From positions 1-56,591 of the forward strand of contig CAUDNR010003424.1 of the NCBI GenBank assembly GCA_958430865.1: a stretch of 56,591 nt of DNA, written 5' to 3'. The DNA comes from Entrophospora sp. SA101 (Eukaryota > Glomeromycota > Glomeromycetes > Entrophosporales > Entrophosporaceae). Positions 11,638-22,780 of this stretch are shown one piece after another; the first letter of the stretch is position 1; every line of letters starts with the position of its first letter. Below the pieces are notes generated by a model that was not told the origin of the DNA, did no database searches, and saw only the letters and a program-made list of their open reading frames with translations. The position numbers were made by a program, and so were the translations under genes.

Positions 11638-12837
11638 TTAATCTTCTTTCTGAAAGAAATTATGTTTATCAAGTTTCTCAATGGGAAACAAAGAATGGTG
11701 ATTTTTACGTTTTTCATATTCATTAGCAACTCGATAAAACAATGTGCCCTATATCATAGATTAATAGGTTAAATATTAATATAAAAATCACATACACACA
11801 ACACACACACAGATATAAACATAACAATATTTACATCATATTGAGATCTGATGTCTTCTTTTTTAATGAGACCATGTTCATCAGCACACAACATGTACAA
11901 AGTTCCCCATTCGAAAGCAGCGAAGGCCCAACCAACGGGATCCCATACATTTCCGTTACCGTAAATCAAATTCAGAATGTCACGAGAATTTAAACCACCT
12001 TTATTATTCTTATCATACTTTGAAAAAAGCTCCTCGAACTTCTGTGGTACGAATCTTCCTTCGGTATCGTAACTTTCCGAATCAGATCCATGTTTACATT
12101 TATAAATTCGATCTGTGTATATCTTGAAGAATGGATTTCCAAGAAAAGGGATCCAACTTTTCTGTGTCATGTAAGCAATAGACAAATGAAGGCTGACAGC
12201 ACTAAATATGCAATAAAATATATTAAATCCTAATCGACGAAATCCTAGAGGAGGAAAAGTGGTAGTAGAAAAGAAGTAGAAAATAATAATTAGCATTGAT
12301 GAATATAATTGGAATTGATGAATATAATTGGAATTGATGAATAGTGAAATATATTTATACCTTGATAGGTGTCAAATGGTCTAATCACACCATCATGATC
12401 AGTATCCCAAAAATCTACATGTTGTTGAAGAACCTATATAAATATATACATATATATTGTTTTGTTAAACAAAAGAATTATCATGTGTTTTTTTTTAATG
12501 ATGATAAATGATACCAACAGTACGTCGTTTTACATTTCCTATAGTTCCATTTGGTTTTTCCCTAGAAGCAGCGACATTAGCACGAGGGAGCCCTAAAATT
12601 AAAATTAAAAATAAAAATTTAATCTTTTTTTTTTTTTTAAAAATGGTTTTAATTCTAATGATTGAATATAAATAAATAATAATTGATAATTAATTTTTTA
12701 CCAGGATTTCCTAAAGTTTCTTCAAGATTATGTGGAACTTTTCTTTCAACTGTTATTGGAACTTCATCAAGATGAGATACCAACACAACTTTTTTATCAT
12801 TATCCCAATTATTACTAGTTTTACGATTGTTATCCAT
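11638..12837 (-). CDS. Caleosin / lipid-droplet peroxygenase (copy 1)
   Basis: Caleosins are Ca2+-binding haem peroxygenases embedded in the lipid-droplet or ER monolayer; they oxygenate unsaturated fatty acids using hydroperoxides. The spliced model has exons 12837-12702, 12592-12519, 12433-12361, 12244-11835 and 11748-11638, giving 267 aa with introns of 85-116 bp that all end TAG. The single EF-hand loop DTDHDGVIRPFD (about residues 80-91) follows LQQHVDFW. A hydrophobic segment (GFNIFYCIFSAVSLHLSIAY) is followed by a proline-knot-like PFLGNPFF. KHGSDS follows. The His in LQQHV and the one in KHGSDS match the two conserved His residues described as haem ligands in plant caleosins. Length is normal for the long (H-form) class. 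The exon 2 donor was set at ACT|GTTGGT because only that keeps the LQQH frame. Function is by family; the host's substrate is unknown. Confidence 0.92.
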
Positions 12838-13260
12838 ATCTTTAATATTAATGTTAGGTTGTTTTATGGTTTCTATCGATAAATTTTGTAAATTGAAAAA
12901 AAAAGCAGTAATAGATGTGTGTGTGTATATATATATTTTTGTTGCTTCCTACTACGCTTTTTGATCTATAATAATTATGTCATTATGATATTATGATGAT
13001 GATAAATATGATAATGATGTCACTGATATTTTATTCTCACACATCAGAACACTAAATTCCTTCCAGAATTAATATGACATAGTAATAATAAATGTGATGA
13101 TGACGATGATGAAGCGAGATGATCTAAATTCTATGTGTCATCAATGCGTGTCGGATAAAGATAAAAAAACACGTTTTTAAAAAAAATTCGCCAAGATTCT
13201 ACATTCTGCGTGTGACAAATCTATAATAAATATTCAATAGGTCATTCATTTAATTTTTGA

Positions 13261-13365
13261 TTGGTTGACTGATTGACCGACTGATTGACTGATTGACTGA
13301 TTGACTGATTGACTGATTGACTGATTGACTGATTGACTGATTGACTAATTGACTAATTGATTCAT
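13261..13365. repeat. 8-bp microsatellite (GATTGACT)n
   Basis: About 12 units, with variant units at both ends (GACCGACT and GACTAATT). The same array is at 38088-38192. Confidence 0.9.
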
Positions 13366-15988
13366 TGATAACTCTAATTTATTTAGTAGTGTTAATTTAA
13401 TTCATTTATTTTTACAAAAATAAAAAAAATTAAAAATAAAAAATAAAAAATCAAAAATAAATAATAAATGATGATGGTGATGATGAATCAAACCATGAAT
13501 GCTATAGCTAGAAAAGAAAACGTTAAAATAATAATTATTAAAAAAATTAATTAAAATATAATATAAATAATAAATAATAATAAAAATCATTCATCATATG
13601 AATGAAAGAAAGTATATTACACGTGGCGATTATATTTTTGTTAATCCGCTTCTGTGTATAACTTTAACTCAGAGAAGGCTCTGGAATTTGTATATCTTTT
13701 GCACACACACACACACACACATATATATTATATATGTATTTTCATACAAACCCTTCCTTAATTTATTATTATTGTTATTGTTGTTATTATTATTATATAT
13801 ATTTATTTATTAATATTATATATATTAAATTTAATTATTAAAAACTATGGAAAAAATATTTAAAAAATATTTATAAAATGTAATTATTTAAAAATATTAA
13901 AAAATCATAACCAATTATTATCATTAAACTTTATTCAATAACTCCTCTCTATACCACCACCACCACCTCTTCTCTTATTCACTCTCTCTTTCAACCAACA
14001 TGAAGAAATTCTTTGTTTAAGAAAGCCAAAACCATGTGTAAAATAATCAATGAAGTTAGTAGTTGTTGTGTCACATAAAATTATACATTAATTAGTATTT
14101 ATGGCAGAAGTTTATTTAACTATTATAGTGAGGAGAAGGGTGTTTGAAATGTGTAGAATAAAATTAAGGGGGTTCTTTTTTTTTTGTTGTTGACAATGAT
14201 AGGTATCATTTGTTATGTAAGGGAAAATTTAAAAAAGAAAAAAAATTGAAATTAAAAAATAATAAAAAATCTTCGAATTTATTTTATTTTTAGATCCAAA
14301 GTAAAGAGAATGAATGTAATTAATTAATTAATTAATTATTAATTTTAGGAGATTGAGGAGAGAAATGGTGTATTATTATTATCGTTGTAATTTTAGTTGT
14401 CATATAGTTGTAGTATTAGCGGGATTGCGTGTCGTAAGTATATGTTTATTTAATCGCTGGTTTCCTAATCATCTTTGGATAAATAAATAATAATAATAAT
14501 AAATAAATAATAATATAATAATAATAATAAATAAATAATAATATAATAATAATAGAATAACAATAATTATTTATTCTATTATTGTATATTCAATAATAAT
14601 AATAATAAAAAAAAAAAAAAAAAAAACACAAAAATGTAAATTCAATTAACAACTACATTTTGCACACTAATCTCACATTTCTTTTTTCCTTTCTAATGTT
14701 AAAAACACACTCACAGATAAATAAAAGGAATGCAATTAACTGAATAAAGTAAATTGAAACGTTTTTATGTTGAGTAAATCTATATTTTTATTAATTAATG
14801 TCAGATTTTTTAAAATAAAGCTTATGATGAATTAATGCTGTTAATTTAAACTATCAGATATATATATATGTATATGTATATTACACACAGTTTAAAATAT
14901 TGATTATGACGAATTAGTTAGAGTTGGTTGCACATAAAATGCGTATTTATTTTATTTTGTTTTAAAAAAAAAAAAAAAAAAAAACAAAGAAAATTTTTTT
15001 TTCAATTCATTCGTTCATTCAATCCACCCCCCAATCAATCAATCAATCAATCAAATCAAACATTCATTCATCCATCCTCGCCGTCGTAATTTCAAATCCC
15101 AAATTATAGAAATAAAATGTGGAATGAATTTTAATTTTACCAATTTAAGGTTCAAAATATTGTGTACCAATTAAATTTATTTTGAATTTGATTGTGAGAG
15201 AAACCAAAAAAAAACTTAGCAGTCATTCTATCAAATGTCTGTGTATCAATAAATTGTTGTTGTTGTTTTAAAAGAAAATTAAAAATCCATTGTTTATTAA
15301 TAGATTTAATTATAAAAACATTTCATTGTTCTATTAAAATGTTATGTCTTTGAACTTTTAGATAAATATTATTTGTTCACTCAACTCTCTCTTTAGTTTA
15401 TGGTGACAATAAAAGGGGGGAGGATTTCGCCTTAAAACATAATATAAATATTGACAAATTATATAATATAACCAAACATGAGGTTTGAAAGATCTCGTGC
15501 TGTATTACCAAATTGTAAAAATTTTCATAAATAAAAGAGATTTGACCCTGATCTACGTTAATATTCCCAATATGGTTATAACATGTACTAATTGATAATA
15601 GTAGAACATCGTATAACATCTAGAAAAAAAACAGTCTAACCCCTTTAATCTTATAAGCAAATCTTTATTACTATTAATATTACGAGCGAACTAAAAACTG
15701 TAATTTGCCATCATTTTCATTATGCCGACATTATTAAACTCGTTAAAAACTCGTCAACTAGCTAATATAATCGGATTATTGTAAAAAATTTTTCAATTTT
15801 TTTATTGTAATTAATTGATCGATTGATTGGTCAATTAAATGTGATTTGATCTTAGATTAATCGTTCGTTAATTACAACGTGTTGTCTGTCGTCTTCGTCC
15901 TCGTCATCATTCATCATTCATATATTATATGTAATAATTAATTAATGAATAGTTTAAATAAGTTAACAATTATTATTTATAAATAAAG

Positions 15989-16046
15989 AATAAATAAATA
16001 AATAAATAAAAATAATAAAAATAATTTATTTATTTATTTATTTATT
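15989..16046. repeat. AATA/TTTA inverted repeat (long AT hairpin)
   Basis: An (AATA)n run of about 20 bp is followed, after about 15 bp, by a (TTTA)n run, giving a near-perfect stem. It lies in the segment that is triplicated in the window (also 40816-40873 and 42200-42257). Confidence 0.75.
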
Positions 16047-17777
16047 ACCATTTATATTATTCAATAGTAATCTCTATTTAAAATAACCAATAAAAATAAA
16101 AAAATTTTCTGGAAAATTGAAAAAAACCCAAATCAAAAAGTTATATAATAATATGAAACATTTTCCCATATAATTGAAGATAACTCTGATAAGAGAGATG
16201 ATTAATTGATAATGAGTTATAGAGAGAGTGTGTATATAGTTGATTGTAAAAAAAGAAGCATATTTCAAAAGTTTTGTAATAATTTTTATTATTTATACGT
16301 GCGTGCGTGGTGTTGATTAATAGTTAGTAAATTAATTGATTGATTAAATTTAAAAAGAGAGAAATATTCCATATAAATCAAATAAATACAATATAAATAA
16401 AAATAGAAATAAAATGGGCAAATCCTTTTTTATCGTGATAATAAATATTAATATATATATATATTTAACTGAGGATATATAAAAAAGTATATAAGGATCA
16501 AAATTTCTTTTCTCTTTAAAAAAAAATCTCTCTCCTATTTACAAACAAAATAAAAAAACCCTTTCCTAAATTAATAAATTAAAAATAATATTTTATCCAC
16601 AAGCACATACGTACTTATTATAAAAAATTGTTAATTAATATTTAAAAATATTTATCTCATTTTCTATCTATAAAATATATCCTTCTGATAAATTATTTCT
16701 TAAAAGTTTTTCTCTATCTCCTTCCTCCCTCTAAAGGCAAACAAGAGAGATAGACAAGATAATTCAGGTAAAAAAAAATTTTTTTCTGTATACATATGTA
16801 TATTCATATATACACACAACTTCGTCTCATTTCTTTTTCAATCCTTCACTTTACTCAATTTCAACACGAAACCTTTTACTTTTTTTTTGACATAATTCTT
16901 CCCATCCCTCCTTCCCTCTCATACTTTTTTTTTACCTCTTCAACAAAACACACAATAAATTCTTCGACGTATTCCTTTACTTGCTCCTCCCCCCACACAC
17001 AATATATATGCAACATAATATATTAACCTATATATAAACATTTCTCTAATTTTCTTTCTCTATATCTACATAATATATAGCCGTACACACACGTATATCT
17101 TATAAATTTTCTCAGGACATCTTTTATTTTTTTCGCTGATACTATTATCGGTGTAGTTGTTCATTTACCTTCTACGTAAAATCTTATTTTGGTTAGGTTG
17201 GTATTTTTTAAAATCAATTAATTTTATTGGCTAATTTGAATCGTTTTAGTTTTCGGAATAATTATTAATTTAAAAAGTTTTTTATTATATATACAATTTT
17301 TCAAACTATTTATTTATATATCACATCTTCATTATTATGATTTATTATTATTTATTATTTTTTTTTAAAAAAAATACTTACTTTGATTATTTAATTGATA
17401 TCACATTTTTATATCAACACACACACATTATATATATATATATCTTATTTTACCTTTCTCACACACACAATAAACTTAAAAATCATTACACACTTTATTA
17501 TACTTTTTTCCATTTATATATTTTATATATATATATATATATTTACTTGCACTCGGCATACTCGCAACTGATTTTTTTTTTATTTAATTTTTTTTTGAAA
17601 ATTTATTTATTTTTTTTTTACTCTTTTTTCTTTTTTTTTTACATACATATATAATATTTATTTATTAACCAAACTATATCATATGAATTTATATTTAATA
17701 CTAGTCGACACAAAAAAAAATCAATTTCCATCATAAATATATATATTATTATTATACACACACACATTTCAACAAAG

Positions 17778-20162
17778 ATGCCTTCGTTACCACCAAAAGA
17801 CATCAACGTTAATAAAACTTTCTCCAAAGCCGTCGGTGATATGAGAGGCTTGTCGATCAACAAAACCTCTTCAAGATTCAAATCTTCTTGTATTTCATTA
17901 TTTTCTCAATTGTACTCTCCCCCTACTAAACTTGTCTCTGATGATGATGTTATCATCGAATCGTCCAAAATTCGTACCAACACCACCGCTACCAATGTTT
18001 ATGAAGCTCCTACTTCTAATAACCTCATCAATGACTATCACCTCAATCATCCAAAAACCATGATCTTTGAAAAGCCTGTCGCTATTACTGCCAGCAACTA
18101 CATCAATAACAAAAACAATATCATTTCCACCGCTACTGGAGTCAACGTTGATATAAACGATTGTATCAAACAACAACCTTCTATCTCTACCACCGTTACT
18201 TGTGCAAAAATTCCTCAAATCAAAAATGCTGAATTGGCTAAATCTTTGTATTGGAATAATTTGGCCGCTGGTCAAATTGATGATAATAACAATAATATCT
18301 ATGATCTTCAACAAAATAGTCTTCATCATCCTGATAATCTTTATTATCCTCAACTACCACCTCCCGCTCTTAATCATCTCTCAACCAACAACACCGTTAA
18401 TACCGCCGCTTTCACTGACGGTAGTAACATTGACGTTTTATATGATGATAAACTTAACGGTATCAAGGACGTTATTCCTCACAAACATTCATCTATCTAC
18501 TCAACTTTCTACAATACCGATATCAACAACACAAAGGATAGCTGTTACTTATTTAATCCTTTGACCTTATCATTCGATGAAGTATCTCCTGATTTGACAT
18601 CTGGATCTGAAACATCTTCTCTCGGATCATCTCCTCCAAAAGAAGACGATGACTACAGAAGATCTTTATTATTTTCCGCATCAAATAACGACAAAAATAA
18701 TATCTCCTCCATTACCAACAACACCACAAGCTTTGCTCCATTTGATGAATATAACAACGTCACCACCGCCGCCACCACTTTTGTTTCAACTCTTTCTAAA
18801 AATGAAGTCACTAATACGAATTTTGATTTACCTAAATCGCCCGTCACCAATTTTGATTCAGCTCTCTGTCCATTGCACAAAGAAAATACTGAGCATGAAC
18901 TCGACGGCGATAATAAAATACCTTGTGTACTCGACCCATTCGACATCATCGAAGCTACTACTGACACCACTAACAATGACGACGATAACAGCGAAGAATT
19001 TAGAAAATCTTTATTACTTTCAGCATTAAACAACACTGTTTTTCTTCCTTCCTCTTCCAGCAACAACAGTACTAATTCGCCTTCTCATGGTGATAATTTC
19101 TCAACGTCATCAACAAATAAAGGGATTAATAAGGAATCCTCCGATCTATTAGTTTCTGAATCCACCACTCAAAATCTATCTTCGCATGAAGAAGATTTAC
19201 ATTTATTATCCCAAAAATATAACATCAATAATCACGATAGTGAATACGAAATTTCTAATTCTGCCACATTACCTACCACACAATTTAAGGATAACAATAT
19301 CAGTACTACATCAAAACCAGTTTCTTCAAATAATGTCATCGTTCAATCTTCGTCTAAACCCGCTGTCAATCAAAAAGTGATCGAAAATCTTAGCAATATA
19401 TCAACTGCTGTTGCACTTGCAAATATCAAATCAACAACAACAACCACCCCAGCTTTTAATGATAATATTGATAACACAATGCCCACTAATATTATTACCG
19501 CTAATCCAAAAGCCAGAAGAAACAGTGACCCTGTTAAATCAATGTCCTCTTCTGTTGCATCTTCAGTTACCGATGATAAAGATCAAAAGAAAACCATTCT
19601 CTATAAAACTGAAATTTGTCGCAATTGGGAAGAGAAAGGTGTTTGTAGGCAAGTATTTTTATTTTTATTTATTATTATTATTATTAATTTATTTGTTATA
19701 AAAGTTATAATTAATCATTTCTTTTTCTTTTTTTTCCAATAATACAGATATGGAAACAAATGTCAATTCGCACATTCTCAAATTGAATTACGACATGTTA
19801 ATCGTCACCCAAAATATAAAACTGAAGTTTGCAAAACTTATATAGAAAGAGGAATTTGCCCATACGGAAGACGATGCTGTTTCATTCATGAAATACAACA
19901 AGTTAGCAGTGATGATAATAATGGAAATAACATCTCTAATACTGGCAGTAGTCGTAAATCTGGTGGTATGACTAATAAGCAAAGATTATCAAAATTTATT
20001 AGTGATCCTTCTATCTATGGGTCCTACAACAACGGATCAGCATCAAAAAATACAAACACTGCTGGTACCGGTACTAACGTAAATGAATCATCATTGCAAG
20101 CATTCACGGATGCTTACTTTTCCAGATCGCTTCTCGGACAACAACAACAACAACAACAGCAA

Positions 20163-20194
<32 letters not shown>

Positions 20195-20372
20195 AAAGGA
20201 ACCAAGTTCCTTGACTTTATCAATTCTTAAGGATCTTGAAGTCGAAGGCGATCTCAGTCTCGATAATATAATAAATCACCCAGCCACCATTAGAGAACGT
20301 AGCTTAAGTCTCTGCGGTACTGGTGGAAGCCATGCGAAACGTTTGGCTTGCTTTCAAAGATTGGTTGCATAA
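17778..20372 (+). CDS. TTP/ZFP36-family tandem CCCH zinc-finger protein (copy 1)
   Basis: Binds AU-rich elements in mRNA 3' UTRs and promotes deadenylation and decay. Exon 1 is 17778-19648 and exon 2 is 19748-20372, giving 831 aa. Finger 1 is C614-x8-C623-x5-C629-x3-H633, led by YKTEIC. Finger 2 is C652-x8-C661-x5-C667-x3-H671, led by YKTEVC. The 18-residue linker is the exact TTP spacing. The intron splits the Arg624 codon and uses a GC donor (TGTAG|GCAAGT) with a CAG acceptor; only that splice rebuilds finger 1. The long N-terminal part is Asn/Ser/Thr-rich and repeats a motif (YRRSLLFSASNN, FRKSLLLSALNN). RRNSDP (about residue 580) and RERSLS near the C-terminus look like 14-3-3/basophilic kinase sites. 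Q755-Q773 is a 19-Gln tract. The end, KRLACFQRLVA, resembles the CNOT1-binding tail of TTP (RLPIFNRIS). Confidence 0.93.
19649..19747 (+). other. GC-AG intron of the CCCH gene
   Basis: 99-bp intron with donor GCAAGT and acceptor ATACAG, T-rich before the acceptor. The 15 other introns modelled in this block are GT...TAG. The alternative GT four bases downstream would shift the frame and destroy finger 1. Confidence 0.85.
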
Positions 20373-20929
20373 TTCAAGCGGTTTTCATTTTTTGAAGAGA
20401 ATATATAAGAGGAAAAAAAATACATGTGTGTGTGTGTGTGTGAAAGCAAGCAGAAGAGATTTATTATTAACAATTTAAAGAAAAATTTTTATTTTTTATT
20501 TTTTTATGGACATTTTTTAATTAAAAAAAATCAAAAAAAAATCAAAAACATTTTTTTAAAAAAAAAAAGAAATATACATTGTGGGTAAGTATTAACTATT
20601 AGTGGTAACAGCAATAATTCCTACTTGGGGTTTTTTTTAATAATAAATTATTTATATATATAATATAAATAACTTTTATTTATTTTTAGTTATATATATA
20701 TAGATATATATTTTTTTTTTATAAATATTATTTATAAAATTTAAAAAAACATTGTAAATATTTTTTATTTTTTATATATTAAGAGTAGGAATTAATAACG
20801 TTATAAATTATTTTAATTATTATTTAATTTTTAATTTAAATTTTTTTTTAAAATAAAAAAAAATAAAGATTTCTTATTTTGCTTTATAAATCTAATGTTT
20901 CATGTTCTCTAAATGACCAAACGTGAACC
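20373..20929 (+). other. 3' flank / probable 3' UTR of the CCCH gene
   Basis: Begins right after the TAA. It holds a TG run at about 20426-20442 and long A/T tracts, and from about 20640 a segment that is clearly related to 22545-22735 downstream of the decayed paralogue (shared words include AAGAGTAGGAATTAAT and AAATCTAAT). It therefore belonged to the ancestral gene duplication and is likely transcribed 3' UTR. Confidence 0.6.
20676..20684 (+). promoter_or_regulatory. AU-rich element nonamer TTATTTATT in the probable 3' UTR
   Basis: Exact match to UUAUUUAUU, the preferred site of TTP-family tandem CCCH proteins, about 300 bp after the stop of just such a gene. The same nonamer is kept at 22579-22587 in the related 3' flank of the decayed paralogue. 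In so AT-rich a genome a chance match is easy, so this is a hypothesis of autoregulation. Confidence 0.35.
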
Positions 20930-21708
20930 CATTTTCTTATCAATTGCGGAAAATATTTTGTGCACCATCGAAATTACTACTGACACAACAAATTGCTCAC
21001 TCCGTGGACAACGTTTATACCGTTATGGATAATTTTAGAAAATCTATATTATTTTCAGCATTAAACAACACCGTTTTTCTTCCTTCTCGTGGTGATAATT
21101 CCTTCACGTCATCAACAAATAAAGGAATTAACGAGGAATCTTCTGATCTGAATCCACCACTCAAAATTTACCTTCGTATGAAGATTTACATTTATCATCC
21201 CAAAAATATAACGTCAATAAATCAATATGTTTCCTTCTGTTGCATCTTCAGTTACCGATGATAACAAAGATCAAAAGAAAACCTTTTCTTTCTACAAAAC
21301 TGAAATGTGTCGCAGTTTGGAGGACAAAGGTGTTTGTAGTCAAGTATTTATTATTTTTGATATATTTATAACAATTAATGAATTTTTTATTTATTTATTT
21401 ATTTTTCCTAATAATACAGATATGGAAACAGATTCCAATTCGCACATTCTTTAATTGAATTACAACATGTTATTCGTCACCCAAAATATAAAAGTGAAGT
21501 TTGCATGGCCCATGTAGAAAGAGGAGTTTGCATATACGGTGAACGATGCTGTTTCATTCATTAAATACAACAAGTTAGCAGAGATGATAATAATGGCAAT
21601 AACTTCTTTAACAATACTCGTAGTAGTTGTAAATCTGGTGGTATGACTAATAAGCGAAAGAATATCAAAATTTATTAGTGTTCCTTCTATCTATGTGTCC
21701 TACAACAA

Positions 21709-21842
21709 AGGAACTTGGTTCCTTTTATTGTTGTTGTTGTTATCGTCCTGGAAAAGTAAGCGCCCGTGAATACTTGTAATGATGGTTCATTTAGATTGGT
21801 ACCGGTACCAGCAGTGTTTGTATTTGTAGATGTTGATCCATT
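21709..21842 (-). other. Internal inversion within the CCCH pseudogene
   Basis: Read on the minus strand, this segment matches about 20026-20208 of the intact gene: GGATCA, AAATACAAACACTGCTGGTA, TTACTTTTCCAG, then a CAA run and AAAGGAACCAAGTTCC. Flanking sequence on both sides (CCTACAACAA at the left, ATATCAATTCTCAAGG at the right) matches the gene in the forward direction. The Gln run is only about five codons here, versus 19 in the gene. Confidence 0.85.
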
Positions 21843-22044
21843 ACTATATCAATTCTCAAGGGTTTGAAGTCGATGTCGATCTTATCAAAAAACGTAGCTT
21901 GAGTCTTTGTGGTACTGATGAAAGTCAAGCGGTTCAAAAACAGAAATAAATTATTTGTTGTAATATTAGTTTTTCAATTTTTCTTTTCAATGATTTAAAT
22001 GCTTTAATTCTTTATAATCTAATTGACTTTATTATCAATTGGAC

Positions 22045-22365
22045 TTGCACACATTCGGATAAATAATCCATCAATTGTTGGTTTATTAATATATTTTTAG
22101 TATTTTGTTACTCGCAAAAATTTGAACAAATAATCTATCAATTGTTTGTTTATTGATTTATTGATTTATTTTAGAAACTTGGAAAAGGTTATTACTTGCA
22201 AACATTTGGACAAGTAACCTATCAATTGTTTGTTTGTTGGTTTATTTTAAAAACTTGGGAAAAAGTTACTCGCAAACGTTTGGACAAATAATCTATCAAT
22301 TGTTTGTATTAGTTTATTTTAGAAAATTTATTACTCATAAGTCTTTGGATAAAATTGTTTGTTTT
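22045..22365. repeat. Imperfect 67-84-bp tandem repeat, about 5 units
   Basis: The words CAAA-TTTGGACAAATAATC and ATCAATTGTTTGTTTATT recur with TCAATTGTT at 22071, 22138, 22222 and 22296, and a degenerate fifth unit near 22350. The array separates the coding remnant of the CCCH pseudogene from its retained 3' flank, so it expanded or inserted after the gene duplication. Confidence 0.75.
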
Positions 22366-22737
22366 ATTGCTTTATTTTAATACTGACCTTTGATCAAAAA
22401 TAATCTATTTGATTATTATTTTTATCAATCTTGGTAATTTGGATAAATTTCATAATTTATGTCATGTGGAACAAATTTATTAATAAAATCCTGTGACAAG
22501 GTTTGACTGTAAATATCTTTTTTTTTTGTGGCAAGTATAATTTTTTAATAATAATTATTATATAATGCAAATAACTCTTTATTTATTTTTAATTTTATAT
22601 ATATAAAAAAAATATTGTAAATAGTTTGATTTTTCTATATATTAAGAGTAGGAATTAATTAGTTTTATTATTTAATTTTTAATTTAAAAAAAAATTTTTT
22701 TTAAAATAAAGTTGTTTATAAAATCTAATTTTCATGT

Positions 22738-22738
<1 letters not shown>

Positions 22739-22780
<42 letters not shown>

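Larger units (their letters stand above)
12838..17777. other. 4.9-kb divergent intergenic region, caleosin to CCCH gene
   Basis: It separates two divergently transcribed genes, so it must carry both promoters. Contents: (GATTGACT)n at 13261-13365, a CA run at about 13699-13722, AAT/AATA arrays at about 14475-14600, A-runs at 14608 and 14964, (CAAT)n at about 15030-15055, an AATA/TTTA hairpin at 15989-16046, and long pyrimidine-rich, CA-rich and TA-rich tracts from 16800 to 17777 leading to the CCCH start. The pyrimidine-rich stretch looks like a long 5' leader; no exon could be proven. A CAG|GTAAAA at about 16768 could be a leader intron donor. Short hydrophobic open frames here have no coding character and are not called. 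Confidence 0.6.
20930..22735 (+). pseudogene. Decayed tandem paralogue of the CCCH zinc-finger gene (copy 1)
   Basis: Related to the gene at 17778-20372 but missing roughly its first 385 residues. Readable parts are FRKSILFSALNNTVFLPS (about 21033-21090), a frame change after EESSDL (about 21150), a deletion, then SVASSVTDDNKDQKK and YKTEMCRSLEDKGVC (to 21337). The intron donor GC has become TC (21340-21341). In finger 1 the third Cys is Phe (codon 21433-21435). Finger 2 is intact (C-x8-C-x5-C-x3-H), but the next codon, GAA in the gene, is TAA here (21562-21564). The poly-Gln segment is inverted (21709-21842) and shortened. The C-terminal part retains only RSLSLCGTDES-like coding and lacks the NOT1-binding-type tail. 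The 3' flank homology resumes at 22545-22735, beyond an inserted satellite. Confidence 0.9.

Noticed and set aside
13598..17654. Short hydrophobic ORFs in the intergenic region (for example 15398-15619 and 16074-16268)
   Set aside because: Composition follows AT-rich DNA and CA/TA repeats; no start context, homology or splice structure.
18202..19701. Several alternative-frame ORFs within the CCCH gene on both strands
   Set aside because: Shadows of the 1871-nt exon 1; low-complexity and not supported by motifs. Same in copy 2.
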